DNA of 64,000 nucleotides from Sphingomonas sp. SCN 67-18. GTDB lineage: Bacteria; Pseudomonadota; Alphaproteobacteria; Sphingomonadales; Sphingomonadaceae. Both the position numbers and the translations under genes were made by a program. The stretch lies in NCBI RefSeq assembly GCF_001724715.1, contig NZ_MEFG01000014.1:103316-167315 (forward strand). The letters run 5' to 3'. Of this stretch, positions 32,660 through 42,531 are shown in pieces. Position 1 is the stretch's first letter. The number at the start of each line of letters is the position of its first letter. Below the pieces are notes generated by a model, which did not search any database, was not told where the DNA came from, and worked only from the letters and a program-made list of their open reading frames with translations.

Positions 32660-33031
32660 TCAGCGATGGCGGTAGCGATAGCCCCGATTGCCATAACGCT
32701 CGGTCGAAAAGGAAATGACGGCGCCGCCATTGTCGCCCAGCGGGATCGCCGCGGTACCGAACAGCCCGCGCGCGCCGCCGGTGCCGATCATCATGCCGAC
32801 CTCACCATGGATCTGCCGGCCGGGGCCGTCGTCGATCATCGCATATCCATCGTCCGTGGCGGCGGACGCCGCGCCCGATTCGATCGCCCGTTCAGCGGCG
32901 GCAGGGCTGAGCCGGACCACCGTGGCGTCCGCCACGTCCTCTGCCATGGCGGGTGCGCCAGCCATGGCGGCCGCCACGCAGGCAAGGAGATGCAGGCCAG
33001 ATATCCGGGTCATCATCGCCGTCGCTACCAT
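32660..33031 (-). CDS. Hypothetical secreted protein
   Basis: A 123-residue product with a signal peptide (MVATAMMTRISGLHLLAC, cleavage near APAMAEDV) and a mature Gly/Ala-rich chain with EVGMMIGTGGARGLFGTA and a basic Tyr/Arg tail (RYGNRGYRYRHR). I do not recognise a family. The start is uncertain among 33031, 33016 and 33013; ACAGGTC upstream favours 33031. It lies 13 bases downstream of fumC on the same strand. Confidence 0.6.
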   Translation of the reverse strand: MVATAMMTRISGLHLLACVAAAMAGAPAMAEDVADATVVRLSPAAAERAIESGAASAATDDGYAMIDDGPGRQIHGEVGMMIGTGGARGLFGTAAIPLGDNGGAVISFSTERYGNRGYRYRHR

Positions 33032-33044
33032 GGCCGACCTGTCG

Positions 33045-34460
33045 TCAGCATGAACGGCCCAGCATCGCTTCCGGCTTGACCAGCCGGTCGAACGTGGCGG
33101 CATCGACCAGCCCCAGTTCCAGCCCCGCCGCCTTCAGCGTCAGCCCCTTGTCCAGCGCATATTTGGCAATCTTCGCGGCGTTATCGTAACCGATCTCGGG
33201 CGCCAGCGCCGTCACCAGCATCAAGGACCGGTCGAGCAGCTCCGCGATCCGCGCCTCATTCGCCTCCAGCCCCTCGACGCAATGCTCGGCAAAGCCCGCC
33301 ATGCCCTGCGCCAGCAAGTGGATCGAGCGGAGCACATTGGCGCCGATCATCGGCTTGAACACGTTCAGTTCCAGATGGCCCTGCAGCCCGCCCACCGTCA
33401 CCGCCTGATGGTTGCCGATCACCTGCGCCGCCACCATGGTCAGCATCTCGCACTGGGTGGGGTTCACCTTGCCCGGCATGATGGAACTGCCCGGCTCGTT
33501 GGCGGGCAGGGTCAGCTCGCCCAGGCCGCAGCGCGGGCCGCTGCCCAGCAGGCGGATGTCGTTGGCGATCTTGGTCAGCGCCACCGCCAGCGTGTTGAGC
33601 GCGCCGGAGAAAAAGACCAGCGCATCATTGGCCGCCAGCGCCTCGAACTTGTTCGGCGCGGGCTCGAACGGCAGGCCGGTCGCCTCCGCCAGCGCCGCCG
33701 CCATCGCGGCGTCGAACCCCGGCGGCGCGTTCAGCCCGGTGCCGACGGCGGTGCCGCCCTGCGCCAGCTTGCAGATATTGTGGTAGAGCGCGCCGTCCAG
33801 CCGCTTGCGCGCGGCGAACAGCTGCGCCGCATAGCCCGAAAATTCCTGCCCCAGCGTCAGCGGCGTCGCATCCTGCAAATGGGTGCGGCCGATCTTGACG
33901 ATGCCGCCCCACTGCTCCGCCTTCCCGCCCAGCGCCGCGAACAGCCGGTCGAGCGCCGGGAACAGCGCCGCCACCGTCGCCTGCGCCACGGCCACGTGCA
34001 ATGCGGTCGGGAAGCTGTCGTTGGACGACTGGCCCATATTGACATGATCGTTGGGGTGGACCGGGCTCTTGCCGCCGCGCGCGCCCGCCAGCGCCTCGTT
34101 GGCGAGGCCGGCGATCACCTCGTTGACGTTCATGTTCGATTGCGTGCCCGATCCGGTCTGCCAGATGGCGAGCGGAAACTGGTCGTCGTACCGCCCGGCC
34201 AATATGGCGTCCGCCGCCGCGACGATGGCGTCGCCCAGCCGCGCGTCCAGCGCCCCGCGCCCGCCGTTCACCCGCGCCGCGGCCCGCTTCACATGGGTCA
34301 GCCCATAGATGATGCCCATCGGCATCCGCTCGTCCGGGCCGAAAGGGAAATTGACCGTGGAACGCTGCGTCTGCGCGCCCCAATAGGCGCTGGCGGGCAC
34401 GGCGATGCCGCCGATGCTGTCCGTTTCGATCCGGCTCTGGGGGTCAGTCATATCCGTCAT
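33045..34460 (-). CDS. fumC: Class II fumarate hydratase
   Basis: A 471-residue fumarase C. The superfamily signature [11 protein letters not shown] is present, as are [15 protein letters not shown] (substrate loop), [17 protein letters not shown] and [19 protein letters not shown] with the catalytic His. It interconverts fumarate and malate in the citric acid cycle and is iron-independent. It is followed by a small secreted-protein gene and preceded by sspB on the same strand, 20 bases away. Confidence 0.97.
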   Translation of the reverse strand: MTDMTDPQSRIETDSIGGIAVPASAYWGAQTQRSTVNFPFGPDERMPMGIIYGLTHVKRAAARVNGGRGALDARLGDAIVAAADAILAGRYDDQFPLAIWQTGSGTQSNMNVNEVIAGLANEALAGARGGKSPVHPNDHVNMGQSSNDSFPTALHVAVAQATVAALFPALDRLFAALGGKAEQWGGIVKIGRTHLQDATPLTLGQEFSGYAAQLFAARKRLDGALYHNICKLAQGGTAVGTGLNAPPGFDAAMAAALAEATGLPFEPAPNKFEALAANDALVFFSGALNTLAVALTKIANDIRLLGSGPRCGLGELTLPANEPGSSIMPGKVNPTQCEMLTMVAAQVIGNHQAVTVGGLQGHLELNVFKPMIGANVLRSIHLLAQGMAGFAEHCVEGLEANEARIAELLDRSLMLVTALAPEIGYDNAAKIAKYALDKGLTLKAAGLELGLVDAATFDRLVKPEAMLGRSC

Positions 34461-34480
34461 CCTTCACGATGCCGGACGCC

Positions 34481-34966
34481 TTATTTCTTCCGGCCGAAAT
34501 CCACCGACACCACGTTGGAGCCGTCCGAGATCGGTTCCGCCAGCGGCGCATCATTCTCCGCGGCCTCCGGCGGCTCATGCTCGTCGGCATCGCCCTGCGC
34601 CTGGAATTGCAGCGCGAAATCCACCGAGGGATCGACGAAGCCAGTCACCGCCGCGAACGGAATCACCAGCCGCGTCGGAATCTGGTTGAAGCTCAGCCCC
34701 ACCTCGAACCCGTCGTCATGGACCTTCAGGTCCCAGAATTTATGCTGGAGGACGATGGTCATCTCGTCCGGGAACCGCTCGGTCAGGTGGCGGGGGATGT
34801 CGACCCCGCCCGCGCCGGTCTTGAAGGTGATGTAGAAATGATGGTCGCCGGGCGGAACCCCGCCGGCCGCCGCCACCTCGCCCAGCACGCGGCCCACCAC
34901 GGCGCGCAGCGCCTCCTGCACGATCTCGTCATAGGGAATCAGGCTGTCGGGCGGCGCGTCGGTCAT
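34481..34966 (-). CDS. sspB: SspB, ClpXP specificity adaptor (alphaproteobacterial type)
   Basis: A 161-residue product with the SspB fold: IPYDEIVQEALRAVVGRVL, GDHHFYITFKT, IPRHLTERFPDEMTIVLQH and LSFNQIPTRLVIPFAAVTGFVDPSVDFAL. A variable acidic linker follows and the C-terminus (NVVSVDFGRKK) is the conserved ClpX-binding tail. It delivers ssrA-tagged proteins to ClpXP. It may be co-transcribed with fumC. Confidence 0.93.
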   Translation of the reverse strand: MTDAPPDSLIPYDEIVQEALRAVVGRVLGEVAAAGGVPPGDHHFYITFKTGAGGVDIPRHLTERFPDEMTIVLQHKFWDLKVHDDGFEVGLSFNQIPTRLVIPFAAVTGFVDPSVDFALQFQAQGDADEHEPPEAAENDAPLAEPISDGSNVVSVDFGRKK

Positions 34967-35041
34967 GTTTCTCTGGTGAACGCCCGCAACCCGCCGGTCA
35001 AGACGTTGCGCGACGCTACGACATCGCTATAGGCCGCTGTC

Positions 35042-35638
35042 ATGCGCACCGGCTCCGTCCACCGCCAGACCAAGGAAACATCGGTCGCTGTCGAGCTGAA
35101 CCTCGACGGCACCGGCGTCTATGAGGTTTCGACCGGCATCGGTTTCCTCGACCATATGCTGGAGCAGCTGTCGCGCCATTCGCTGATCGACCTGACGGTC
35201 AGGATCGACGGCGACCTGCATATCGACCAGCACCACACCACGGAAGACAGCGGCATCGCCATCGGCGAAGCGTTCACCCAGGCGCTCGGCGACCGGCGGG
35301 GCATCACCCGCTACGGCACCGCCTATGCGCCGATGGACGAGACGCTGACCCGCGCCGCCATCGACATTTCCGGGCGGCCCTATCTGGTGTGGAAATCGGG
35401 CTTCAGCCAGCCCCGGCTGGGCGAGATGGACACCGAGCTGTTCGAACACTGGTTCCACAGCTTCGCCGGGGCGGCGGGCATCACCCTGCACATCGAGACG
35501 CTGTACGGCGACAATAACCACCATATCGCCGAAAGCGCGTTCAAGGCGCTGGCCCGCGCGCTGCGCCAGGCGGTGGAGATCGATCCGCGCAAGGCGGACG
35601 CCGTTCCCTCGACGAAAGGGACGTTGGGCGGTGTCTGA
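35042..35638 (+). CDS. hisB: Imidazoleglycerol-phosphate dehydratase
   Basis: A 198-residue single-function HisB. Both metal-site repeats are visible: [14 protein letters not shown] with [16 protein letters not shown], and [10 protein letters not shown] with [19 protein letters not shown]. It dehydrates imidazole glycerol phosphate in histidine biosynthesis. It is the first gene of a compact his operon and overlaps hisH by 8 bases. Confidence 0.97.
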   Translation: MRTGSVHRQTKETSVAVELNLDGTGVYEVSTGIGFLDHMLEQLSRHSLIDLTVRIDGDLHIDQHHTTEDSGIAIGEAFTQALGDRRGITRYGTAYAPMDETLTRAAIDISGRPYLVWKSGFSQPRLGEMDTELFEHWFHSFAGAAGITLHIETLYGDNNHHIAESAFKALARALRQAVEIDPRKADAVPSTKGTLGGV

Positions 35639-36242
35639 CACCGTCGCGCTGATCGATTACGGCGCCGGCAACCTGAAATCCGTCCATAATGCGTTGAACG
35701 CCGCGGGCGCCGGCCATGTCCGCGTCACCGCCGATTCCGCCCTGGTGGCGGCGGCGGACCGCATCGTCCTGCCCGGCGTCGGCGCCTTCGCCGCCTGCAT
35801 GAACGCGCTCGCCGCCATTCCCGGCATGGTCGAGGCGCTGAACGCCGCCGCCGTCGACAAGGGCCGCCCGTTCCTCGGCATCTGCGTCGGCATGCAGCTG
35901 CTGGCGGACCGGGGCGAGGAATATGGCGTCACGCCCGGCCTCGGCTGGATCGGCGGGACGGTGCGGGCGATCGTGCCGGACGATCCGGCGGTCAAGGTGC
36001 CGCACATGGGCTGGAACGACGTCACCCCCTCCGCCGCCCATCCGCTGATCGTGCCGGGCGAGGCCTATTTCCTGCACAGCTACGCCTTCTGGGGCGACGG
36101 CATGATCGCGACCACCCGGCATGGCGGCCCGCTGACGGCGGCGATCGGCCGGGACAATATCGTCGGGGTCCAGTTCCACCCCGAAAAGAGCCAGGGCTAC
36201 GGCCTGGATTTCCTCACCCGTTTCCTGGAGTGGCGCCCGTGA
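35631..36242 (+). CDS. hisH: Imidazole glycerol phosphate synthase, glutaminase subunit
   Basis: A 203-residue class I glutamine amidotransferase. The nucleophile Cys is in [11 protein letters not shown], and the His-Glu pair is in [12 protein letters not shown]-terminal [16 protein letters not shown] is typical of HisH. It supplies ammonia to HisF. It overlaps hisB by 8 bases and hisA by 4 (GTGA). Confidence 0.97.
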   Translation: MSDTVALIDYGAGNLKSVHNALNAAGAGHVRVTADSALVAAADRIVLPGVGAFAACMNALAAIPGMVEALNAAAVDKGRPFLGICVGMQLLADRGEEYGVTPGLGWIGGTVRAIVPDDPAVKVPHMGWNDVTPSAAHPLIVPGEAYFLHSYAFWGDGMIATTRHGGPLTAAIGRDNIVGVQFHPEKSQGYGLDFLTRFLEWRP

Positions 36243-36970
36243 GCATCATCGTCTTCCCCGCCATCGACCTGAAAGGAGGCCAGGTCGTCCGGCTGGCCGA
36301 GGGCGATATGGGCCGGGCCACCGTCTATGGCGACGATCCCGCCGCGCAGGCGCTGCTCTTTGCCGATGCGGGCGCGGCCCACCTTCATGTCGTCGATCTG
36401 GACGGCGCATTCGCCGGCCGCGCGGTCAATGCCGATGCGGTGACCGCCATCGTCCGCGCCTTCCCCGGCCATGTCCAGCTGGGCGGCGGCATCCGCGACC
36501 GCGCCGCCATCGAGCGCTGGTTCGCGCTCGGCGTCGCGCGGGTGGTGATCGGCACCGCCGCGCTCGAAAATCCCGATCTGGTGCGCGATGCGGCGCGCGA
36601 TTTCCCCGGCGGCATCGTCGTCGCCGTCGATGCGCGCGACGGCATGGTCGCCACGCGCGGCTGGGCGGACGTTTCCGACGTGTCGATCGTCGATCTCGCC
36701 CGCCGGTTCGAGGATGCGGGCGTCGCCGCCCTGCTGTTCACCGATGTCGGCCGCGACGGATTGCTGAAGGGCTGCAATATCGACGCGACCGTCGATCTTG
36801 CCCGCGCCACCCGCATCCCGGTGATCGCCAGCGGCGGGGTGAAGGATATCTCCGATATCCGCATCCTCTCCCTCCATGCGCGCGACGGCATAGAAGGCGT
36901 CATCACCGGCCGCGCGCTCTATGACGGGCGGCTGGACCTGGCCGCCGCGCTGGCGGTGGCCGCGGCATGA
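36239..36970 (+). CDS. hisA: Phosphoribosylformimino-5-aminoimidazole carboxamide ribotide isomerase
   Basis: A 243-residue TIM barrel. The catalytic Asp is in [14 protein letters not shown] and the second acid in [10 protein letters not shown]; phosphate-binding loops are LGGGIRD and [11 protein letters not shown] 36239 is chosen since it overlaps the hisH stop and has GGAG 8 bases upstream; GTG 36230 is an alternative adding three residues. It overlaps hisF by ATGA. Confidence 0.96.
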   Translation: MSIIVFPAIDLKGGQVVRLAEGDMGRATVYGDDPAAQALLFADAGAAHLHVVDLDGAFAGRAVNADAVTAIVRAFPGHVQLGGGIRDRAAIERWFALGVARVVIGTAALENPDLVRDAARDFPGGIVVAVDARDGMVATRGWADVSDVSIVDLARRFEDAGVAALLFTDVGRDGLLKGCNIDATVDLARATRIPVIASGGVKDISDIRILSLHARDGIEGVITGRALYDGRLDLAAALAVAAA

Positions 36971-37740
36971 CCGTCCGCACCCGCGTCATCCCCTGCCTGG
37001 ATGTCGCCGGCGGGCGGGTGGTGAAGGGCGTCAATTTCGTCGATCTGGCCGATGCCGGGGACCCGGTGGAACAGGCCCGCGCCTATGACGCCGCGGGGGC
37101 GGACGAGCTGTGCTTCCTCGATATCACCGCCACCCACGAGGCGCGCGGCACGATGGTCGACGTGGTCCGCCGCACCGCCGAGGTCTGCTTCATGCCGCTG
37201 ACCGTGGGCGGCGGCGTGCGCACCCCGGACGACGCCCGCGCGCTGCTGCTCGCCGGGGCGGACAAGGTGGCGGTGAACAGCGCCGCCGTCGCCCGGCCGG
37301 AACTGGTCGCCGACCTTGCCGACCGCTTCGGCGCGCAATGCGTGGTCGGCTCCGTCGATGCCCGCGCGGTCGCGCCCTGCCGCTGGGAAATCTTCACCCA
37401 TGGCGGCCGCCGCGCGACCGGAATCGATGCCGTCGCCCACGCGCTGCGGCTGGCGGAACTTGGCGCGGGCGAGCTTTTGATCACCTCCATGGACCGGGAC
37501 GGCACCCGCGACGGCTATGATCTGGCGCTGATCCGCACCATTGCCGACGCCGTCACCGTGCCGGTGGTCGCCAGCGGCGGGGTGGGCACGCTCGATCATC
37601 TCGTCGCCGGCGTGACGCAGGGCCATGCCAGCGCGGTGCTGGCCGCCTCCATCTTCCATTTCGGCCAGCACAGCATCGCCGAGGCCCATGCCGCCCTCGC
37701 CGCCGCCGGATTGCCGGTGCGCGCCCATCAAGCCGGTTGA
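36967..37740 (+). CDS. hisF: Imidazole glycerol phosphate synthase, cyclase subunit
   Basis: A 257-residue TIM barrel starting [24 protein letters not shown], with the catalytic Asp residues in CLDV and [12 protein letters not shown] and phosphate loops VGGGVRT and ASGGVGT. It pairs with HisH to form imidazole glycerol phosphate and AICAR. Coupled to hisA by ATGA. Confidence 0.97.
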   Translation: MTVRTRVIPCLDVAGGRVVKGVNFVDLADAGDPVEQARAYDAAGADELCFLDITATHEARGTMVDVVRRTAEVCFMPLTVGGGVRTPDDARALLLAGADKVAVNSAAVARPELVADLADRFGAQCVVGSVDARAVAPCRWEIFTHGGRRATGIDAVAHALRLAELGAGELLITSMDRDGTRDGYDLALIRTIADAVTVPVVASGGVGTLDHLVAGVTQGHASAVLAASIFHFGQHSIAEAHAALAAAGLPVRAHQAG

Positions 37741-37772
37741 CGCGCCCGCCGCCGCCGCGCCACATGCGGCGC

Positions 37773-38093
37773 ATGACGACGACGCTCGACAGGCTTGAAG
37801 CCACCATCCGCGCCCGCCGCAATGGCGATCCGGCCGCCTCCTACGTTGCGCGGCTTACGGCGGACGGCCGCGCCCGCATGGCCCGCAAGCTGGGCGAGGA
37901 AGCGGTGGAAACCGTGGTCGCCGCGATGGAGGGGGATGCCGCCGCCGTCACTAGCGAAGCCGCCGACCTGATCTTCCATCTGGCGGTGCTGCTGGCCGAC
38001 ATGGGCCTGTCGCTGGATGCGGTGATGGCCGAGCTGGACCGGCGCGAAGGCGTGTCCGGCATCGCCGAAAAAGCCGCGCGCGCGAAGGAGTAA
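37773..38093 (+). CDS. hisE: Phosphoribosyl-ATP pyrophosphatase
   Basis: A 106-residue all-alpha NTP-pyrophosphohydrolase: TLDRLEATIRARR at the start, then ARKLGEEAVETVVAAM and EAADLIFHLAVLLADMG, the MazG-like metal-binding helices of HisE. It catalyses the second step of histidine synthesis. ATG 37773 is chosen because the family starts just before TLDRLE. It lies 32 bases after hisF and 2 before the HIT gene. Confidence 0.95.
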   Translation: MTTTLDRLEATIRARRNGDPAASYVARLTADGRARMARKLGEEAVETVVAAMEGDAAAVTSEAADLIFHLAVLLADMGLSLDAVMAELDRREGVSGIAEKAARAKE

Positions 38094-38095
38094 CC

Positions 38096-38473
38096 ATGCC
38101 GATCGACGCCACCCTGCCCTATGACGACCAGAATATCTTCGCGAAGATCCTGCGCGGGGAAATCCCCAGCACCCGTGTTTATGAGGACGATCACGCGCTC
38201 GCCTTTCTCGACATCAACCCCCAGGCGCCGACCCACATATTGGTGATACCCAAGGGCGCCTATGTGTCCTGGGACGATTTTTCCGCCCGCGCGCCGGATG
38301 CGGAAATCGCCGGTTTCGTCCGCGCGGTGGGCATCGTCGCCCGCAATGCCGGGCTGGTCGAGCCGGGCTACCGGCTGCTCGCCAATATCGGGCAGCATGG
38401 CCATCAGGAGGTTCCGCACCTGCACGTCCATATCTTCGCGGGCCGCCCATTAGGCCCGATGCTGGCACGATAA
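38096..38473 (+). CDS. HIT-family nucleotide-binding protein (HinT-like)
   Basis: A 125-residue histidine triad protein. IFAKILRGEIPSTRVYEDD is the standard N-terminus and HLHVHIFAGRPLGPML carries the HxHxH triad. HinT relatives hydrolyse nucleoside phosphoramidates. It is the last gene of the his operon, a common position for this gene in alphaproteobacteria. Confidence 0.94.
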   Translation: MPIDATLPYDDQNIFAKILRGEIPSTRVYEDDHALAFLDINPQAPTHILVIPKGAYVSWDDFSARAPDAEIAGFVRAVGIVARNAGLVEPGYRLLANIGQHGHQEVPHLHVHIFAGRPLGPMLAR

Positions 38474-38563
38474 ATTGTTGCGCGCGGCGCAACAGCGTTT
38501 AGGTTCCACCCCAATGAAATGACGCGCGTGATTGCGCGTCCATGCCCTGGAGGGGGACCAGAT

Positions 38564-40186
38564 ATGATTTTTGGGCGCGTCAAACCACTCGACGCCATTC
38601 TTGCCACCGCTGAAAAGAAATCGCTGACCCGGTCGCTCGGCCCGGTCCAGCTGACCCTGCTGGGCGTCGGCGCGATCATCGGCACCGGCATCTTCGTGCT
38701 CACGTCGGAAGCCGCGCAAAAGGCCGGTCCCGGCATGTTGATCAGCTTCATCATCGCCGGTTTCGTCTGCGCGGTGGCGGCGCTCTGCTATTCCGAGCTC
38801 GCCTCGATGGTCCCGGTATCCGGCTCCGCCTATACCTACACCTATGCGGTGATGGGCGAATTGCTGGCCTGGATGGTCGGCTGGGCGCTGATCCTCGAAT
38901 ATGCGGTGGCGGCCAGCGCCGTCTCGGTCGGCTGGTCCGGCTATTTCGTCGGCCTGATAGACAGTTCGCTGGGGATACACATACCAGCCGCCCTCGCCTC
39001 CGGCCCGGCATGGTCGATGGTGGACGGCATTCCCCATGCCGATTTCTCGGCCGGCATCGTCAACGTGCCAGCCATCGTCATCGCGCTGCTCGTCACCTGG
39101 CTGCTGATGATCGGCACCACCGAAAGCGCCAAGGTCAACGCCGTGCTGGTGGCGATCAAGGTGGCGGCGCTAACGATGTTCATCGCGCTCACCGTGCCGA
39201 TGATCAACGGCGCCAATTTCGAACCCTTCCAGCCCAACGGCATGTTCGGCCATGGCGGGGAGAGCGGCCTCGGCGTGGTCGGCGCGGCAGCGTCGATCTT
39301 CTTCGCCTATGTGGGCTTCGACGCGGTCTCCACCGCGGCGGAAGAAACCAAGAACCCCCAGCGCAACGTCCCGATCGGGCTTATCGGGTCGCTGGCCATC
39401 TGCACCGTCTTCTACCTGCTGGTGGCGAGCGGCGCGATCGGCACGATCGGCGCCCAGCCCGTCGTCAACCCGGACGGATCGTCGATCGCGCCCGGCTCCG
39501 CCGCGATGGTCGCCCAGTGCAAGTCGCTGATGGCGATCGGCCAGGAACCGCTGGTCTGCTCCAAGGAGGCGCTGGCCCATGTGCTGCGCCAGATCGGCTA
39601 TCCCTGGCTCGGCAACCTGATCGGCCTCGCCGCCTTCCTGGCGCTGCCCTCCGTCATCCTGATGATGCTGTTCGGCCAGACCCGTATCTTCTTCGTCATG
39701 GCGCGCGACGGCCTGCTGCCCGAAAAGCTGGCGACCATCCACCCGCGCTGGAAGACGCCGCACGTCGTCACCCTCATCACCGGGCTGTGCGTCGCCGTGG
39801 CGGCGGCCTTCTTCCCGGTCGGCCAGCTGGCGGACATCTCCAATTCCGGGACGCTGTTCGCCTTCTTCATGGTCGCGATGGCGGTGATGATGCTGAGGAT
39901 CACCGATCCCAAGCGCAAACGGCCGTTCCGCACCCCGATAGTGTGGGTCGTAGCACCGGTGGCGCTCATCGGCTGCGTCACCCTGTTCCTCAACCTGCCT
40001 TATGAATCGAAGATGGTTCTGCCCATCTGGGGCGGGATCGGGCTGGTGCTCTATTTCCTATACGGCCGGCGCAAGAGCTATGTCGGCCGGGGCATCGTGG
40101 ACGTGCATGAGGACGACGCCGATACGCCGCCGCAGCCGGTCCCGCCGCTGCCCGACGCGCCGACGCCGGGCGGCCGCCAGGCCTGA
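38564..40186 (+). CDS. APC-superfamily cationic amino acid permease (CAT-like)
   Basis: A 540-residue inner-membrane permease with about 12-14 membrane segments. The first helix has LLGVGAIIGTGIFVL, the APC substrate-binding break; AYVGFDAVSTAAEETKNPQR is the family loop, and MARDGLLPEKLATIHPRWKTP is typical of the cationic amino acid transporter (YfnA/CAT) branch. A Pro-rich cytosolic tail ends it. ATG 38564 follows GGAGGGGG; the earlier in-frame start at 38519 is rejected. The substrate is not known. A strong terminator follows. Confidence 0.93.
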   Translation: MIFGRVKPLDAILATAEKKSLTRSLGPVQLTLLGVGAIIGTGIFVLTSEAAQKAGPGMLISFIIAGFVCAVAALCYSELASMVPVSGSAYTYTYAVMGELLAWMVGWALILEYAVAASAVSVGWSGYFVGLIDSSLGIHIPAALASGPAWSMVDGIPHADFSAGIVNVPAIVIALLVTWLLMIGTTESAKVNAVLVAIKVAALTMFIALTVPMINGANFEPFQPNGMFGHGGESGLGVVGAAASIFFAYVGFDAVSTAAEETKNPQRNVPIGLIGSLAICTVFYLLVASGAIGTIGAQPVVNPDGSSIAPGSAAMVAQCKSLMAIGQEPLVCSKEALAHVLRQIGYPWLGNLIGLAAFLALPSVILMMLFGQTRIFFVMARDGLLPEKLATIHPRWKTPHVVTLITGLCVAVAAAFFPVGQLADISNSGTLFAFFMVAMAVMMLRITDPKRKRPFRTPIVWVVAPVALIGCVTLFLNLPYESKMVLPIWGGIGLVLYFLYGRRKSYVGRGIVDVHEDDADTPPQPVPPLPDAPTPGGRQA

Positions 40187-40194
40187 CGCCAACA

Positions 40195-40222
40195 AAAAGG
40201 GGAGGCCACGGCCTCCCCTTTT
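40195..40222. terminator. Bidirectional intrinsic terminator
   Basis: AAAAGGGGAGGCC / GGCCTCCCCTTTT, a 13-bp inverted repeat with A-run and T-run, midway between the convergent permease and PfkB-kinase genes; it can terminate both. Confidence 0.85.
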
Positions 40223-40261
40223 CTTATCCGTGCCGTCCCCAGCCGGGGCGGCGGCAGCCGG

Positions 40262-41260
40262 TCAGGCCAGCCCGTTCGCGACCAGCGCCTTCAGGTCCGC
40301 CTCCGGCCGCGCGCCATAATGGGAAATCACCTCCGCCGCGCACAGCGCGCCCATGCGCAGGCTGTCGACGATGCCGCGCCCCTGCGCCTGCCCGGCCAGG
40401 AAACCGGCGGCAAACAGGTCGCCCGCCCCGGTAGTGTCCACCACCGCGTCGACCGGCGCGGCGGGCACCTCATGACGCGCGCCGTCCTTCACCGCGATCG
40501 CCCCCTTCTCGCTGCGCGTCACCACCAGCAGCGGCACCTGCGCCGCCACCCGGGCGATCGCCGCGTCGCAATCCTCGGTTTCCATCAGCGACAATATCTC
40601 CGCCTCGTTGGCGAACAGGATATCGATGTCGCCGCGCGCGATCAGATCGACGAAATCGCCGCGATGGCGCGAGATGCAGAATGTGTCGGACAGGGTGAAG
40701 GCCACCTTGCGCCCCGCCCCGCGCGCCACCGATATCGCCCGCCGCATCGCCGCGCGCGGTTCTTCCGGGTCCCAGAGATAGCCTTCGAGATACAGGATCT
40801 CGCCGGCCGCGATCATCGCCAGGTCGATCGCGCTTTCCGGCAGGAACTGCGACGCGCCCAGAAAGGTGTTCATCGTCCGCTGACCGTCCGGCGTGACCAG
40901 GATCAGGCAGCGCGCCGTGGGCGGATCGCCCGCGCGCACCGCGGTGTTGAAGGCGATGCCATGGGCGCGGATGTCATGCGCGAAGACCGCGCCCAGCTGG
41001 TCGTCCGCTACCTGGCCGATGAACCCGCACCGCCCGCCCAGCGCCGCGATGCCGGCGATGGTGTTGGCGGCGGAGCCACCGCTCGCCTCTATGCCCGGCC
41101 CCATCCGCTCATAAAGCGCCTCGGCCTCGCCGGTCGAGAAGAGCAACTGCATCGAACCCTTGTTCAGCCCCTCCCGGGCGATGAAGGCGTCGTCTGCCTT
41201 TGAAATCACGTCGACGATGGCGTTGCCGATGGCCACCACGTCATATTCGGCTGCTGCCAC
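40262..41260 (-). CDS. PfkB-family kinase, adenosine kinase-like
   Basis: A 332-residue ribokinase-fold enzyme: YDVVAIGNAIVDVI at the N-terminus, GGSAANTIAGIAALGG (substrate motif) and DTTGAGDLFAAGFLAG (PfkB signature 2 with catalytic Asp). The family in alphaproteobacteria is annotated as adenosine kinase; other sugar or nucleoside substrates are possible. It is a single-gene unit ended by the 40195 terminator. Confidence 0.9.
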   Translation of the reverse strand: MAAAEYDVVAIGNAIVDVISKADDAFIAREGLNKGSMQLLFSTGEAEALYERMGPGIEASGGSAANTIAGIAALGGRCGFIGQVADDQLGAVFAHDIRAHGIAFNTAVRAGDPPTARCLILVTPDGQRTMNTFLGASQFLPESAIDLAMIAAGEILYLEGYLWDPEEPRAAMRRAISVARGAGRKVAFTLSDTFCISRHRGDFVDLIARGDIDILFANEAEILSLMETEDCDAAIARVAAQVPLLVVTRSEKGAIAVKDGARHEVPAAPVDAVVDTTGAGDLFAAGFLAGQAQGRGIVDSLRMGALCAAEVISHYGARPEADLKALVANGLA

Positions 41261-41373
41261 GAAAATCTCCCTACGGAATCACGATCTTGTTGAATGCCCG
41301 CATAAGGGGCTTTTCGCGCCCGTCAAATCGCGGACGCATTGACGGGCGCGCCCGCATCCGCAACCACCGGGGC

Positions 41374-42051
41374 ATGATCCGCGCGTTCACCCTGTCGATC
41401 GGCCAGCTCGCCGATCCGCCGATCCTGCGGGTGCTGGCCAAATCGCTGGCGCTGACGCTGCTGATCTTCGTCGGCCTGGGGGTGTTGCTTCAGCTCGGCC
41501 TCGGCGCGCTGGCGGGGTGGAGCGGCATCGCCGCGCTGCATGGCGGCCTGGCCGCGGCGGCGGCCGTGCTGGTCGCCATCCTGCTCGGCATCCTGCTGTT
41601 CCGGGTGGTCGCCATCGCCGTGATCGGCCTGTTCGGCGACGAGATCGTCGGCGCGGTGGAGCGGCGCCATTATCCCGCCGCCGCCCGCGCCGCCCGCCCT
41701 GTCGGCCTTGCCCGCTCGCTGGCGATGGGCAGCCGGTCCGCAATCCGCGCGCTGCTGTTCAATCTTGCGGCGGTGCCGCTCTACATACTGCTGCTGGTCA
41801 CCGGCGTCGGCAGCGTGGCGCTGTTCCTGGCGGTCAATGCGCTGCTGCTGGGGCGCGACCTGGGCGAAATGGTCGCCGCCCGGCACATGGAGCGCGCCGC
41901 CCTGGCGGAATGGCTTGCGGCGACGCGTGTGGAACGCGCGCTCACCGGCCTTGTCGTCGCCGGGCTGTTCGTGATTCCTGTCGCCAATCTGTTCGCCCCC
42001 ATATTGGGCGCGGCCATGGCGACGCATCGATTTCACGGGGGTTTGAAATGA
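41374..42051 (+). CDS. EI24-domain membrane protein (CysZ-like)
   Basis: A 225-residue inner-membrane protein with four to five hydrophobic segments. MIRAFTLSIGQLADPPILRVL and the later VERRHYPAA and LLGRDLGEMVAARHM are typical of the EI24 domain family, which includes the sulfate permease CysZ. The actual substrate is unknown. ATG 41374 is chosen because the family N-terminus begins there; the open frame upstream to 41200 overlaps the kinase gene. It overlaps the following lipoprotein gene by ATGA. Confidence 0.85.
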   Translation: MIRAFTLSIGQLADPPILRVLAKSLALTLLIFVGLGVLLQLGLGALAGWSGIAALHGGLAAAAAVLVAILLGILLFRVVAIAVIGLFGDEIVGAVERRHYPAAARAARPVGLARSLAMGSRSAIRALLFNLAAVPLYILLLVTGVGSVALFLAVNALLLGRDLGEMVAARHMERAALAEWLAATRVERALTGLVVAGLFVIPVANLFAPILGAAMATHRFHGGLK

Positions 42052-42431
42052 CATATCGGACATGGCTGGCGGCCGGGTGCGGCGCGATCATGCTCGGCGG
42101 ATGCGTCTCCACGCCCGCCCCCGTGCCCAACCGCGTGCCGATGGCGACGACCCCGCCGGTCTACAGCACCGCCGGGCTGGAACGGGTGATCGGCCAGGAC
42201 GCGCGGGGCCTGGGCGCGCTGTTCGGCAAGCCGGACCTGGACGTGCGGGAAGACGCGGCCCGCAAGCTGCAGTTCGCCAGCGGCATCTGCGTGCTGGACG
42301 CCTATCTCTATCCGCCAGCACCCGGGCGGGAGCCGCTGGTCACCTATGTCGACGCGCGCCAGCCCAACGGCGCGGACATCGACCGCGCCTCGTGCGTCGC
42401 CGCGCTGGTGCGCCGGCAGGGCGGGCGCTGA
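42048..42431 (+). CDS. Hypothetical lipoprotein
   Basis: A 127-residue product with a lipoprotein signal (MTYRTWLAAGCGAIMLGGC, lipobox LGGC) and a mature domain with GQDARGLGALFGKPDLDVRE, then KLQFASGICVLDAYLYPP, resembling small SmpA/OmlA-like envelope proteins. I do not recognise a precise family. ATGA coupling to the EI24 gene suggests the two act together in the envelope. Confidence 0.8.
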   Translation: MTYRTWLAAGCGAIMLGGCVSTPAPVPNRVPMATTPPVYSTAGLERVIGQDARGLGALFGKPDLDVREDAARKLQFASGICVLDAYLYPPAPGREPLVTYVDARQPNGADIDRASCVAALVRRQGGR

Positions 42432-42531
42432 CCGCGCAGGCCGCTTTATCCGCGTGACTTTCCCGCTTCGTCACGCGACATAAACCTTTGCGCGGCATTG
42501 CTGACCGGGCCGATCGAACGACAGGACCAGC